DNA of 39,356 nt from JAYKJB01 sp035284745 [NCBI: Candidatus Sericytochromatia bacterium]. Its GTDB lineage: Bacteria; Cyanobacteriota; Sericytochromatia; S15B-MN24. The notes below the pieces were generated by a model, which had not been told where the DNA came from, did no database searches, and saw only the letters and a list, made by a program, of their open reading frames with translations. The stretch covers positions 1 to 39,356 of the forward strand of contig JAYKIL010000028.1 in assembly GCA_035284745.1 (NCBI GenBank). Reading direction: 5' to 3'. The translations under genes and the position numbers were made by a program. Below are positions 1-9,511 of this stretch, piece after piece. How positions within the stretch are numbered: position 1 is the first letter of the stretch; each line of letters begins with the position of its first letter.

Positions 1-120
1 CCGTGGCAAGTTGCGGAATGTCGTCGCAAAGCCGGGTTGTCGGTCCGAACGCGGGCAAGGCTCTATTGTTTTGAAACGGCCGTGATCGGCCCAATTTCCT
101 TGGCACGGTGAGGTTTTTTC
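1..120. other. Left edge: possible tail of an upstream gene plus a weak hairpin
   Basis: No complete gene is visible. Frame 1 on the plus strand is open from the left edge to a TGA at 109-111 and could be the last 36 codons of an upstream gene, but the other two plus frames are also open for 20-30 codons, so this is not decisive and I do not recognise the peptide. A 5-bp hairpin (GGCCG at 78-82, CGGCC at 87-91) lies just before the next gene, with only a weak T-rich stretch after it. Confidence 0.2.
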
Positions 121-3100
121 GTGACACGATTGAAGTCTAGGCGAATTCTCTCTCTTTTGCCCTTACTGGTCGTTTTCCTGTCGCTCCTCGGGATGGGCGT
201 GGCGGCTATCGCGCTGGAACAACCTTCCGGTCACATGGCCGGTGTCGTTTTGGATCGAACGGGCCGGCCGTTGCCGCGTGCCAAGGTGGTGGTGGCCGGC
301 CGAGTCACCCGTTCAACGTTGGCACAACCCGACGGTCGGTTTAGGTTCTCACATTTGCCAGTTGGCGAATACTATGTCTCGGCGCGGGCGCGGGGGCATG
401 AACCTCAACATCAAAATGAGTTTCTCAGCGTCAAGGAGGGGGAAACACTTGAAGCTGTTGATTTTAAGCTCTCTCGCACGGTGCCTTCGATTGATGTAGC
501 GAATGTGCAACGGGTATTTTTGCCCGGTCGAACTGTGCGAATCAATGCCCGAGGCAATCAATTAGAGACCCTTGATGTCTCCCTTTTCCGACTTGATTGT
601 CAGCGCCTGCTCTCCCGTGACCCCAAACTTGATATTTTGCGAGCGCGGCCGGCGGTGCCCGCGCTTCAGCGTCGGGGCGCTCTCGCGTTCCTCCGTCAGT
701 GGCAAGTCCCCGTGCGCGAAGCGTCGCACAATGATGATGATTGGTTCTATCAGCCTGTACAAGTGGATAATTTAAAGCCCGGTGTCTACTTCATCGCGTT
801 GAGTGGGCAACCGGGCCCCGACCCTGATGGAAAACCCCGCTCGCTTGTCCGAGACAGCTGGTGGTTTCAGGTGTCGGATGTGGCACTGGTGACCAAGAGA
901 ACCCAGGAAACACTCTTGGCTTGGGTGACCAGCCTCGACACGAAGAATCCCGTGCCCGGGGCCGCGGTTAATGTGCATTGGGCTGGTCACCTTCGCAAGG
1001 GAGTCACAGATGCCAATGGCCTCGTTCGCTTCCGACTCCCGCCAAGGACTGAGGGCGTGACCGTTACGGCAAAGAAAGGAGAGTCTTGGGCTCTGGCGCA
1101 GGCTGGTTTTTGGGGAGACGCTCGGGCGTTGGATATATACGCCTATACCGAACGACCCTTATACCGTCGCGGGCAGACAGTGCACGTCAAGGCCTTGGCT
1201 CGACGTCGCGTACAGAAAAGGTTTTTTCCGGTGTCGGGACTTGCCGTGCGGGCCATTCTTCGAGATGCGCGGGGCGACGTTGTGGCAGAGCGCACGCCTC
1301 GGTTCTCGGACTCTTCGAGTGTGGATTTCGATTTTCCGCTGTCCGTGGAGGCTCCTCTGGGTGATTATCGTATCGAACTGACGTCCGGCGACGCTTATCA
1401 ATCGGTTCCTTTCACCGTTGCGGATTATCGCAAGCCCGAGTACAAGCTGGAGGTTTTGCCATCCCAACCACGTTGGGTCCGGGGGGAAACGGCCAAAATT
1501 AGACTTCGCGCATCGTATTTCTTTGGGGCGCCCGTGGTCGCATCGCGCATGACGGCCAGTGTCTATTCCGCGCCGGCGTGGGGGAGAATTCGGGACGATT
1601 CTGAAAGTTTTTTTGCTGGATTTACAGATGATTCGTCGTATGGATATTGGGGCTTTGGCGATTTGGTATATCAGCACGAGGGGCGCGCCAACGAAGCCGG
1701 CGAGGCAGAGTTTGAGATCGTGCTGCCGTCAATGCGTCAGGCTTCGGATGAGTGGGGCAACGGTGATCGGCGGTTTACGGTGGTGGCGGAGGCCTTGGAT
1801 GATTCGGGCCGCCCTGTCAGAGGGCAGGCCAGTTTCTTGGTGGTCCAAGCCGACTTGCGCGTGCGTGTCGAAACAGAGCGGGCTCTGTTTGCACAAGGAA
1901 AGGCTCTGAGCGTCGGCTTGGAGGTATTGGACCAAGCCGGAAAACGGGTGTCGAAGCCCGTCGAAGTGGCTGTATATCGCCTTGAGCAGATAAAAAAAAT
2001 CTCGGAACGCGGTGATGAATACTTTGAGACCCGCCGGGTGTCAATTTGTAACAGAGCGGTTCACACTGACGTCAACGGCCTGGCTCGTGTTGTCCTGCCT
2101 AACTCCGAGACGGGCCAGTACGAAATTGTGGCGGAGGTCAAGGATGCCGAAGGCCGTGTGGCCCACGATCGCGCGTTTGCTTGGGTGGAAGGGGAGTCCC
2201 AGGAGGGCGGTAGTACATATCGCTATGGGGGGCTTCAAATTTTGTTGGATAAATCGGTGTATCGGCCCGGGGAACGAGCGCGTGCGATGCTGATCGCTCC
2301 GGAACCAAACATGACCGTTCTTCTGACCGAAGAGGGGCAGGAAATTTCGCGGCCACGTGTCTTAAGGCTCTCTGGTACCACGGCTTTCTTTGATGTAGAC
2401 GTGACCCGGGCGCATCAGCCGAATGCGTGGTTATCGGCCACCGTCGTGAATGGACTTGAGATTCTGACGGCCGAACGCTCGCTGAATGTTCTTCCTGAGG
2501 ATAAGTTCCTCCAATTGGAGGTGGTTGCCGATGTGAAGCAGGCAGAGCCGGGGCAGACCGTGACTTACACGGTTAAAGCACGTGATTGGAAGGGGCGCCC
2601 TGTGGATGCCGATGTCTCTCTGGGCGTGGTGGATGAGGCCATATATGCCTTGGAGCCTGACCGAACGCCAGACATTCGGAGTTTTTTCCACGGCCCGCGC
2701 TGGAACCAGGTAGAAATGGCGTATTCCTTTGCGGAAGATTATTCGGGTGGATTGGACAAGTTTGCCCCGGATCCCCGCGTGCGCGCGCAGTTTAAGGATA
2801 CGGCTGCGTGGTTCCCGAATTTGCGAACCGGCACCGCGGGGGAGACCTCCGTGACCGTCGTTCTCCCCGACAATTTAACAACATGGGTTGCTACGGCGCG
2901 TGCGGCCACTTTGGACACGCGGGTGGGTGCACAAAGTCAGCGCCTGCTCTCTACCAAGAATTTGTTACTCAGGCTCGAGCCGCCACGTTTTCTGGTTGCG
3001 GGGGATGAGGCTCTGATTGCCGCCATTGTGCATAATTATTCAGAGAAGAGGATTGAAGCTGACGTGAGTCTTTCGGCTCACGGGGCATCGCTGGAAACCC

Positions 3101-4929
3101 CCGCCGTTCGCCGTGTCACTGTGGCGCCCGGTGGAGCGAATCGCTTGGTCTGGAAGGCCCGCCCAGCCGAAGCCGGTGAAGTTGTGCTTGAAGCCGTTCT
3201 AAAGCCAGTAGATGCCGAGGCGATAGGTGACGCCCTGCGCCTTAAATTCCCTGTGTTACCACGGGCGGTAGAGGACTTCTTGCCATTGGTCTTACGCGGC
3301 ATTCCGGCCGTTCCTGCCTCCAAAACGATTGTCTTGCCGGCAGACAGCTTGCCGGACGCGACGTTGGAGGTTCAATTGCAAACCACCCCTTGGCGTGCGA
3401 TGGCAGGGGCGATGGAGCACCTTCTTGAATACCCCTATGCCTGCGCGGAGCAGACCCTGGCACGGGTTGTTCCTGCCACGATCTTAATTCCGGGATTGTC
3501 GGCTGTGGGGGTATCAGAGTCTGTGTTGGAGCCCTGGCGTCGGCAGGCCGACAAAGATTTGTCTGCTCACCTCCAACGTTTGTATTCGATGCAACATGCG
3601 GATGGTGGATGGGGGTGGTGGGCCCAGGACGTCAGCCGACCGGAATTGACCTCACACATCCTTTTGTATTTGGCCGAAGCCAAAGAAAATGGGATCGTGG
3701 TACCTTCCTCTGTGCTCAGGAAGGCCGTTTCGCGAGTGAGGCAAGACCTTGCAGAAACCTCTGCGCACGCGGTGGATGCCCGTCGGGTGAGGCGTTTCTT
3801 GGGGCCGGATGTCCGCGCTCAAGCGTTGTTGGCTCTTTCCCGTTGGGGGGGCGCTTCTGTGCGTGAACGCGAACGTTTGTGGCGTGAGCGGCAAGCCTTA
3901 TCCGTTCAGGCAAAAGCCCAATTTGCTTTGGCCCTGCTTGAGATGGGGCAGGCAAATCTGGCGCGAGATGAAATTCAGGCCCTCTCGACACAAGCCTTCG
4001 AAACGGAAACCTACGCCCATTGGTCGGCTGGCGCCCGTGGCTCGTGGCACGATTCGCCCACCGAAGCAACAGCCTGGGCTCTACGCGCTTTGTTGCGCGA
4101 GCCTGCCCTGGCTCCGCAGGCGCAGAAGGCTGCTCGTTGGCTGATTTCAAAAAATTCTCGCGGTTATTGGGAGCACACCCGTGCGACAACGTCTGCCGCT
4201 TGGGCTCTGGCTGAGTGGTGGCGGCGGAATCCATCTCCCCCATTGGAAACCGGGGTGGCATCGCTGATGGTGAATGATCAATTGGTGAGGACCTGGGAAC
4301 AAAAGGCAACGATTCCTTTTGATAGTCCGCCCGTATGGCGCGTTCCGGTGCGTCAAAAATCGGCCCGTGTGCAACTGGACGTGGTCGCTTCTGGGCCGGT
4401 TGCGTGGGATCTCACGGGCGGGGTTTCCTTCTTTCGGGAGGCGGATGCCTTGAAATCTGACTCGTCCCACGGCTTGTCCCTTGAACGTACTTATTTTCGG
4501 CTCTTACCAGAGGATTTGGCGCGTTTGAAAGGAGCTGGAATGTCGTCATTTTTCGATGAAAAACGAACACGCGACCTGACTCCCTTGCGTGACCCTGCCC
4601 ATTTAGGCGAGCCCATTCTGGTGCGTTTGACACTTCGGAGTGAACGTCCGATTCAGTGGCTTTGTGTGGTGGATCCACTGCCGGCAGGTGCTGAAGTTCT
4701 CGATACCGTTCCCGAGATTTGGAAGTTCTGGTGGTCCCACCAGGAAGCCAGGGATACCGAGATGGCGTTTTTCTTCGCGGAAGTTCCAGCGGGGGAACGC
4801 TATGTTTACTATATTCTACGCCCTACTGTTTCCGGACGTTACCTTGCGTTGCCAACCCACGGATGGGCCATGTATGATCCGGAAGTCAGGGCTCGGGGCA
4901 TCAGTTCTGTTTTCGGCATCTCGGAGTAG
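121..4929 (+). CDS. Bacterial alpha-2-macroglobulin family protein with intact thioester motif
   Basis: A 1602-residue periplasmic or surface protein expected to trap proteases through a reactive thioester. It begins with GTG and a hydrophobic anchor (about residues 9-31) with no lipobox cysteine. A carboxypeptidase regulatory-like beta domain follows (about 38-118, with DGRFRF and LPVGEYYV). Macroglobulin domains include the MG2-type signature YTERPLYRRGQTVH near 342. The A2M signature NLRTGTAGETSVTVVLPDNLTTW lies just before residue 930, written here in pieces: NLRTGTAGE, then VVLPDNLTTWV. The thioester motif CAEQ is at 1108-1111 within EYPYACAEQT. An alpha-helical repeat region with HADGGWGWW follows, which is the usual thioester domain fold. 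Size and order match bacterial A2Ms such as YfhM. A VanW-domain gene begins 3 nt downstream, so the two are probably co-transcribed. No penicillin-binding protein 1C, the common partner of this family, is in the window. Confidence 0.93.
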   Translation: MTRLKSRRILSLLPLLVVFLSLLGMGVAAIALEQPSGHMAGVVLDRTGRPLPRAKVVVAGRVTRSTLAQPDGRFRFSHLPVGEYYVSARARGHEPQHQNEFLSVKEGETLEAVDFKLSRTVPSIDVANVQRVFLPGRTVRINARGNQLETLDVSLFRLDCQRLLSRDPKLDILRARPAVPALQRRGALAFLRQWQVPVREASHNDDDWFYQPVQVDNLKPGVYFIALSGQPGPDPDGKPRSLVRDSWWFQVSDVALVTKRTQETLLAWVTSLDTKNPVPGAAVNVHWAGHLRKGVTDANGLVRFRLPPRTEGVTVTAKKGESWALAQAGFWGDARALDIYAYTERPLYRRGQTVHVKALARRRVQKRFFPVSGLAVRAILRDARGDVVAERTPRFSDSSSVDFDFPLSVEAPLGDYRIELTSGDAYQSVPFTVADYRKPEYKLEVLPSQPRWVRGETAKIRLRASYFFGAPVVASRMTASVYSAPAWGRIRDDSESFFAGFTDDSSYGYWGFGDLVYQHEGRANEAGEAEFEIVLPSMRQASDEWGNGDRRFTVVAEALDDSGRPVRGQASFLVVQADLRVRVETERALFAQGKALSVGLEVLDQAGKRVSKPVEVAVYRLEQIKKISERGDEYFETRRVSICNRAVHTDVNGLARVVLPNSETGQYEIVAEVKDAEGRVAHDRAFAWVEGESQEGGSTYRYGGLQILLDKSVYRPGERARAMLIAPEPNMTVLLTEEGQEISRPRVLRLSGTTAFFDVDVTRAHQPNAWLSATVVNGLEILTAERSLNVLPEDKFLQLEVVADVKQAEPGQTVTYTVKARDWKGRPVDADVSLGVVDEAIYALEPDRTPDIRSFFHGPRWNQVEMAYSFAEDYSGGLDKFAPDPRVRAQFKDTAAWFPNLRTGTAGETSVTVVLPDNLTTWVATARAATLDTRVGAQSQRLLSTKNLLLRLEPPRFLVAGDEALIAAIVHNYSEKRIEADVSLSAHGASLETPAVRRVTVAPGGANRLVWKARPAEAGEVVLEAVLKPVDAEAIGDALRLKFPVLPRAVEDFLPLVLRGIPAVPASKTIVLPADSLPDATLEVQLQTTPWRAMAGAMEHLLEYPYACAEQTLARVVPATILIPGLSAVGVSESVLEPWRRQADKDLSAHLQRLYSMQHADGGWGWWAQDVSRPELTSHILLYLAEAKENGIVVPSSVLRKAVSRVRQDLAETSAHAVDARRVRRFLGPDVRAQALLALSRWGGASVRERERLWRERQALSVQAKAQFALALLEMGQANLARDEIQALSTQAFETETYAHWSAGARGSWHDSPTEATAWALRALLREPALAPQAQKAARWLISKNSRGYWEHTRATTSAAWALAEWWRRNPSPPLETGVASLMVNDQLVRTWEQKATIPFDSPPVWRVPVRQKSARVQLDVVASGPVAWDLTGGVSFFREADALKSDSSHGLSLERTYFRLLPEDLARLKGAGMSSFFDEKRTRDLTPLRDPAHLGEPILVRLTLRSERPIQWLCVVDPLPAGAEVLDTVPEIWKFWWSHQEARDTEMAFFFAEVPAGERYVYYILRPTVSGRYLALPTHGWAMYDPEVRARGISSVFGISE

Positions 4930-4932
4930 GCG

Positions 4933-5616
4933 ATGCGTCCCCTAATGGGTACTCGGGAGTATTTGATTCTCCTTCCGCCCGTGGTGTTGCTCGTGCTTAC
5001 GGTTTTTGCCTGGACCTACCGCGAACGTCCGTTTCAAGACCTGTTGGCGCACCACACGACATCCCTTCAAGCATTGTCAGCGGCACAAGAGCGGAATGTA
5101 AGGGTTGCCGCCCGCTATTTGGATGGTTGGGTTGTCGGGCCGGGCGAGAGTCTTTCATTCAATGCCGTCGTGGGACCGAGAACCCCGGAGCGCGGATTTG
5201 TGGAGTCAAATGCTTTTTTGGAAGGACAACGTGCACGCAGTGTCGGCGGCGGCGTATGCTTGTTGGCTTCGGTTCTGTACGCAACGGCGCAGCAGACCTC
5301 CTGGAATGTGATAGAGAGAGTTGCACATCCTTACCGAAGTGTCGCTGTCCCGCCGGGTCGTGACGCGACGGTCTGGTATGGGCAAACGGATTTGCGATTG
5401 GAGAACAATTTCGCGCAGGCAGTAAAGATACGCGTTTCAGTTCCGGCCAACACTTGCAAAGTTGAATTTTGGGGGCGTGCCGCAGCCCATCAGGTGGCCG
5501 GCTTGCGATTTGCCTATCAACCGGGGCGTCGGCCCGGAGACCAGACGATCTTGGTGTATCGCTATATTAACGGGCACACTATTTTGCTGAGTCAGGACAC
5601 CTATCGCAGCCCGTGA
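4933..5616 (+). CDS. VanW-domain membrane-anchored protein
   Basis: A 227-residue protein with one N-terminal membrane segment (about residues 10-28) and a VanW domain over most of the rest. The family pattern is clear: an N-terminal stretch with GESLSFNAVVGPRT, the glycine-rich SVGGGVCLLASVLYATA segment, and the PPGRDATVWYG segment with following FAQAVKIRV. VanW proteins occur in vancomycin-resistance clusters and widely in cell-envelope loci. Their biochemical role is not established. A Shine-Dalgarno-like GGAG lies six bases before the ATG, inside the end of the alpha-2-macroglobulin gene. The 3-nt spacing implies one transcript and perhaps a shared envelope function. It ends 10 bp from a convergent gene with no visible terminator. 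Confidence 0.88.
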   Translation: MRPLMGTREYLILLPPVVLLVLTVFAWTYRERPFQDLLAHHTTSLQALSAAQERNVRVAARYLDGWVVGPGESLSFNAVVGPRTPERGFVESNAFLEGQRARSVGGGVCLLASVLYATAQQTSWNVIERVAHPYRSVAVPPGRDATVWYGQTDLRLENNFAQAVKIRVSVPANTCKVEFWGRAAAHQVAGLRFAYQPGRRPGDQTILVYRYINGHTILLSQDTYRSP

Positions 5617-5626
5617 TTCAATCTTT

Positions 5627-8536
5627 TTAAATCCAGGCTCGGCCGAACCAAATATGCCCCATATAGAAACTCCACGAGACGGTTTGGGCCGATAACAGCG
5701 GATAGTAGAAGGCGAACCAGGCGAGCACCGCTGATGCGTAGACTGCCACGACGATGCGACGCAGGCGCTGTCCGTGAAGAGAGCCTGGAAGCAAAGGTCG
5801 GGGACCCCTCCCCTCGGGGGAATTCTCCATTCGAGACGGTTCGGTGTCAGTGTCCGCCTGGCCGTGAACGAGTAAATAGCCCAGATATGCCAGCGTGATA
5901 CACGCGAACGGGATGGTTTCAAACATATAGTGCATGTAAAGCAATGGCCGAGGTTGAACGCCCCACATGGCCCATAAACCGATTCCCAGCAGTGCCAAAG
6001 TGCCCAGTTGTCGAGCACGGTCGCGATACCCTAAGTATGCAGCGTACAAAAGTGCTGGAATACTGCTCCACCAGACGAAGGCGTTGCCGATGGCCCAAAC
6101 GGCTGCCAGGCCTTGTACTCCCGTATTTTTCAAGTCCTGGAAATAATACCAAGTTGGCCGTAGCATGATCGGCCAACTCCACCACGGCGAATTGTAGGGG
6201 TGGGTGGCATTCAAGCGCGCGTGATAGTCCCACATCTCTTTCTGCCAAGCCAGCACACGGCCCCAACCATGATTGTCGTGATTCCAACTAAACAGTTTGA
6301 GGCGCCAGTCACCCTCCGCTTGGAGTATGTATGGAATATAACTCAAAAGGTAAATGAGAATGGGAATCAGTCCCATAGAAACGAAAATCAATCCTACATA
6401 GCCGAGTACTCCCTTGGGGTCGGCTGCGCGTAAATCGTTCCATAGACCCCGCAGATCCGCCGCGGGGGTTTTTACCCAGACAAGGCGGCGCACCCGCCAC
6501 GCGTGATACAAAAGCAACAGCCCTGTTAACCCCCAGGCATATAAACTAGACCACCGGGTGGCTAAGGCACATCCCAAACCAAAACCCGTGAGCATCAGCC
6601 ACCGGCCATCGTCATGCTTCAGGAACTGCCACGTGCCTATCGTACCGATAAGAATGAACGCAATTTCGTAAATGTTGGTCATGGCAACGCGACTTTGCAC
6701 GAAGAAGACACCGTCCAGGGCGAGCAGCAATGTCGCAAGGACAGCAATGGCTCGATTGTTGAACATCAATCGAGCGAGGGCGTAGGTTGCCACGAGCGTG
6801 ATGGCTCCGAAAATGACGCTCATAAACCGCCAACTGAACGCTTGATGCTCTGTGAATACCTTCGTTCCCATCTCCCATCCGCCGCCGAAGGCAAGAATGC
6901 CTGTCGCTGCTATCAATTTGGCAAGCGGTGGGTGGGTCCATTCATAGGGTGATATGCCGTGGATGTATTCCATCGCAGTCCGCGCATGGTAGACCTCGTC
7001 AAAAATTTGTTCGTGAGGAATACCGAGGCGCCACAACGCACAGCCCGTAAATACGAGGGCGATAGCACCCGCAATGAGCGCGTCGTTCCAGTTCAGGGCG
7101 TGGGTCGGAATTTGTGTCTTGATCGTGCGGAACATTTTGACCAGCCGATTTTCGGCAATCTCAGCAACCAACTCCGTTTTTTGAAAAAGGTAGGTCAAGA
7201 GTTCGCCGAACAACCAGATGTTCAATAGCGACAGCAGAACGGTGCCAGAAAGTTTCAAGTTTCCGAACATCGGGCCATTGTTCATCATCGATTTGAGGCC
7301 CTCAACCCAAGAGGACTGGTCGTTGTAGAAGAAAAAGATATAGGAAATAGAAATGAAGGCGACGAAGGAAAAAGACCAATAAATCCAACTCAATCGTCGG
7401 TTGAAAGCTTGTGCCAAGGCGAGGAACGCAATCGCAGGAAAAATATAACGTTCATGCATACGGGTTGCCAGCACGTAATATCCTGTGAGTGCCACACTGC
7501 TGCCCAGAACGAACGGAAAAGCAACCGGCAGGTGACGATTACGCCACAGGTAATACCCCGTCGCTGCCAAGGTAGCCGTCACCAGCAAAAGTCCCCACGT
7601 GCTGTGGCTCAGGGCAAAAATGACCCGGTCATCAGGTTTCCATGCCTCATTGGGGGGCGGAAGCATCCAAATATTAAAGGCGTTGACTGTACTGTAGGGG
7701 TAATTGTCCCCTGTTTGTTTCATCAACTCTTTGAACCATTCAAAGGGTGCAATCAACAGTGCGTGAAGCCAAGGGGCCACACCTTGAGAGGTGTTCCACA
7801 ACTTAGTCCAGTTGGCGGGAATCAGGATGACCCACGCCGTGGCGAGGCCTGCGGCAATGGCGATCGGCCACTGACGAACTTTGTGTCGGTGCCAGGTCGC
7901 GAGGAAAACCACCGGGATGAGAAAAAGCCCTTGGGGTTTGATGAAAACTGAAGCACTGGCAAGGACCGCCGATAAAACCAGCCGGTTTGAGAATACAGCG
8001 GCCGTCGTTAAGAGCATCGTGCAGGTGATGATTGAATCCACCTGCCCCCAAATCGCGGACACAAATAATACGACCGGATTGAACAGGTAAAATGCGGCAG
8101 TGTGGAAGGCCGAGCGAATAGCAACCCGACCTTTTAAAAGGTAAAAAATCAGTGCGCCGTTGGCGATGTCGGCAAGGCATCCCGGGACTTTCGCCCAGGG
8201 AACGGTCATGACGGACTCGCCTGTAAACATTTTCGCAATCCCCGCCCAAATCCATAGAAGGTACATGAAGAGCGGGGGGTAATCACTCCAGGTATTTTCG
8301 TAGAAATGGTGGGGGCCCACCTTCAGCAGAGTGTCTCCCCAACTGCGAAAAGTGTTCACATCCAGGGTGAACTGGTAGGGAAAGCGAATCAAAAATAAAC
8401 GCAGGAGGAGGGCGCCCAACAAGACCCATAAGAAAAGTTTTGTGTAATTTCGGCCGCTTGACTCTGAACCCGCCAAAGGTGCCGTGCCCGTGACTGTCGT
8501 CGGATCGTTATCGACTGGGTCCGTTCCTGTGCTCAT
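5627..8536 (-). CDS. Large membrane glycosyltransferase, two GT-C domains in tandem (PMT/GT39-like C-terminal half)
   Basis: A 969-residue polytopic protein that looks like two lipid-phosphosugar-dependent GT-C glycosyltransferases joined end to end. The first half (about 30-455) has a luminal-loop acidic motif near D59, SDYPPLFMYLL at 84-94, and TRMHERYIFPA near 358-368, a motif seen in bacterial ALG-like GT-C enzymes. The second half (about 485-960) has the classic PMT pattern: IFDEVYHARTA with D513-E514, then EWTHPPLAKL near 532. PMT-family enzymes transfer sugars from polyprenyl-phosphate carriers to proteins or glycans outside the membrane. The start has GGAAG six bases upstream. It lies 25 bp after secF, so it is probably the last gene of a secD-secF transcript. 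The acceptor cannot be told from sequence. Confidence 0.85.
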   Translation of the reverse strand: MSTGTDPVDNDPTTVTGTAPLAGSESSGRNYTKLFLWVLLGALLLRLFLIRFPYQFTLDVNTFRSWGDTLLKVGPHHFYENTWSDYPPLFMYLLWIWAGIAKMFTGESVMTVPWAKVPGCLADIANGALIFYLLKGRVAIRSAFHTAAFYLFNPVVLFVSAIWGQVDSIITCTMLLTTAAVFSNRLVLSAVLASASVFIKPQGLFLIPVVFLATWHRHKVRQWPIAIAAGLATAWVILIPANWTKLWNTSQGVAPWLHALLIAPFEWFKELMKQTGDNYPYSTVNAFNIWMLPPPNEAWKPDDRVIFALSHSTWGLLLVTATLAATGYYLWRNRHLPVAFPFVLGSSVALTGYYVLATRMHERYIFPAIAFLALAQAFNRRLSWIYWSFSFVAFISISYIFFFYNDQSSWVEGLKSMMNNGPMFGNLKLSGTVLLSLLNIWLFGELLTYLFQKTELVAEIAENRLVKMFRTIKTQIPTHALNWNDALIAGAIALVFTGCALWRLGIPHEQIFDEVYHARTAMEYIHGISPYEWTHPPLAKLIAATGILAFGGGWEMGTKVFTEHQAFSWRFMSVIFGAITLVATYALARLMFNNRAIAVLATLLLALDGVFFVQSRVAMTNIYEIAFILIGTIGTWQFLKHDDGRWLMLTGFGLGCALATRWSSLYAWGLTGLLLLYHAWRVRRLVWVKTPAADLRGLWNDLRAADPKGVLGYVGLIFVSMGLIPILIYLLSYIPYILQAEGDWRLKLFSWNHDNHGWGRVLAWQKEMWDYHARLNATHPYNSPWWSWPIMLRPTWYYFQDLKNTGVQGLAAVWAIGNAFVWWSSIPALLYAAYLGYRDRARQLGTLALLGIGLWAMWGVQPRPLLYMHYMFETIPFACITLAYLGYLLVHGQADTDTEPSRMENSPEGRGPRPLLPGSLHGQRLRRIVVAVYASAVLAWFAFYYPLLSAQTVSWSFYMGHIWFGRAWI

Positions 8537-8561
8537 GATGTGCTTCCGAGATTCTCGTTCG

Positions 8562-9479
8562 TTATGCTGTGCGCTTGACGCCCATCATGCGCCACACGGA
8601 CAGCAATTGGCTCGCATTGAAGATACTCGAATAAGTTCCAACCGCAATCCCCAGCAGCATTGCCAGCACAAACCAACGGACAGTATCGCCGCCCAGAATC
8701 AGTAACGCCAGCAGGGTGAGGCACGTGGTCACCGAAGTGTTGATGGAGCGCGCCAGCGTTTGCTTGATGCTACGATTGGCCACATCGTCGAATGTGTCTC
8801 GCTTGCCGGCGGTGCGCATATTTTCACGAATGCGATCATAGATAACGATCGTATCGTGTACAGAGAAGCCCACGACCGTCAAAACCGCGGTGACGAAGAG
8901 GCTATCTACTTCGACCCCCAGTCCGATGCCCAGCAGGGCGAATACCCCCACCAAGAAGATAACATCGTGTACCAACGCTGCGATGGCGCACATCGCGAAG
9001 TCAAATTGATAGCGGAAGGTGACGTAAAGAACAATTCCGATGAGTGTAAAGGCAACGGCAGACAAGGAGTTGGCCAGAAGTTCTTTGCCAATGGTCGGGC
9101 CTACACTTTCGAAACGGTCAGCTTTGAAGGTCCCCATTTTTTGTTGAACTTTATCCAAAAGCTTCTGTCGTTCTTCAGATGAAATGGCCTTGGTGCGGAT
9201 CAGGGCGGTTTTTTCATCCGCGATTTGGACTTGGGCATCGGGGTGACCCGCCTCTGAAACAATTGCCTTTACAGACTGCGCCGTGACTGCCTTTTCAAAA
9301 GTCAGTTGGGCCAAGGTTCCCCCGGTGAAATCGATCCCCAACTTCAAGGGTGTTCCCATCGTGACCAGCAGATACACGATGGCCAGAAATCCTGGTGTCA
9401 GCAGAACGGTTGAGATAAGAAACCACAAGGACTTCTTATTCATAAAGTTGAAGCTGGAATCTTCAAAGCGCATAGCCAT
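8562..9479 (-). CDS. secF: Protein translocase subunit SecF
   Basis: A 305-residue inner-membrane subunit of the SecDF complex, which uses the proton gradient to pull proteins through SecYEG. The signature LGIDFTGGTLAQLTF follows the first membrane segment. A short periplasmic domain comes next (about 60-125), then the five-helix SecF block with VTAVLTVVGFSVHDTIVIYDRIREN and SINTSVTTCLTLLAL. Length and order are normal. The chosen ATG has GAGG ten bases upstream. A second in-frame ATG two codons later is possible but too far from that site. The gene follows secD by 32 bp and precedes the GT-C fusion gene. Confidence 0.96.
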   Translation of the reverse strand: MAMRFEDSSFNFMNKKSLWFLISTVLLTPGFLAIVYLLVTMGTPLKLGIDFTGGTLAQLTFEKAVTAQSVKAIVSEAGHPDAQVQIADEKTALIRTKAISSEERQKLLDKVQQKMGTFKADRFESVGPTIGKELLANSLSAVAFTLIGIVLYVTFRYQFDFAMCAIAALVHDVIFLVGVFALLGIGLGVEVDSLFVTAVLTVVGFSVHDTIVIYDRIRENMRTAGKRDTFDDVANRSIKQTLARSINTSVTTCLTLLALLILGGDTVRWFVLAMLLGIAVGTYSSIFNASQLLSVWRMMGVKRTA

Positions 9480-9511
9480 TAAAGGTTAACCTCGTCTCGG
9501 GCCCAAGCCCA

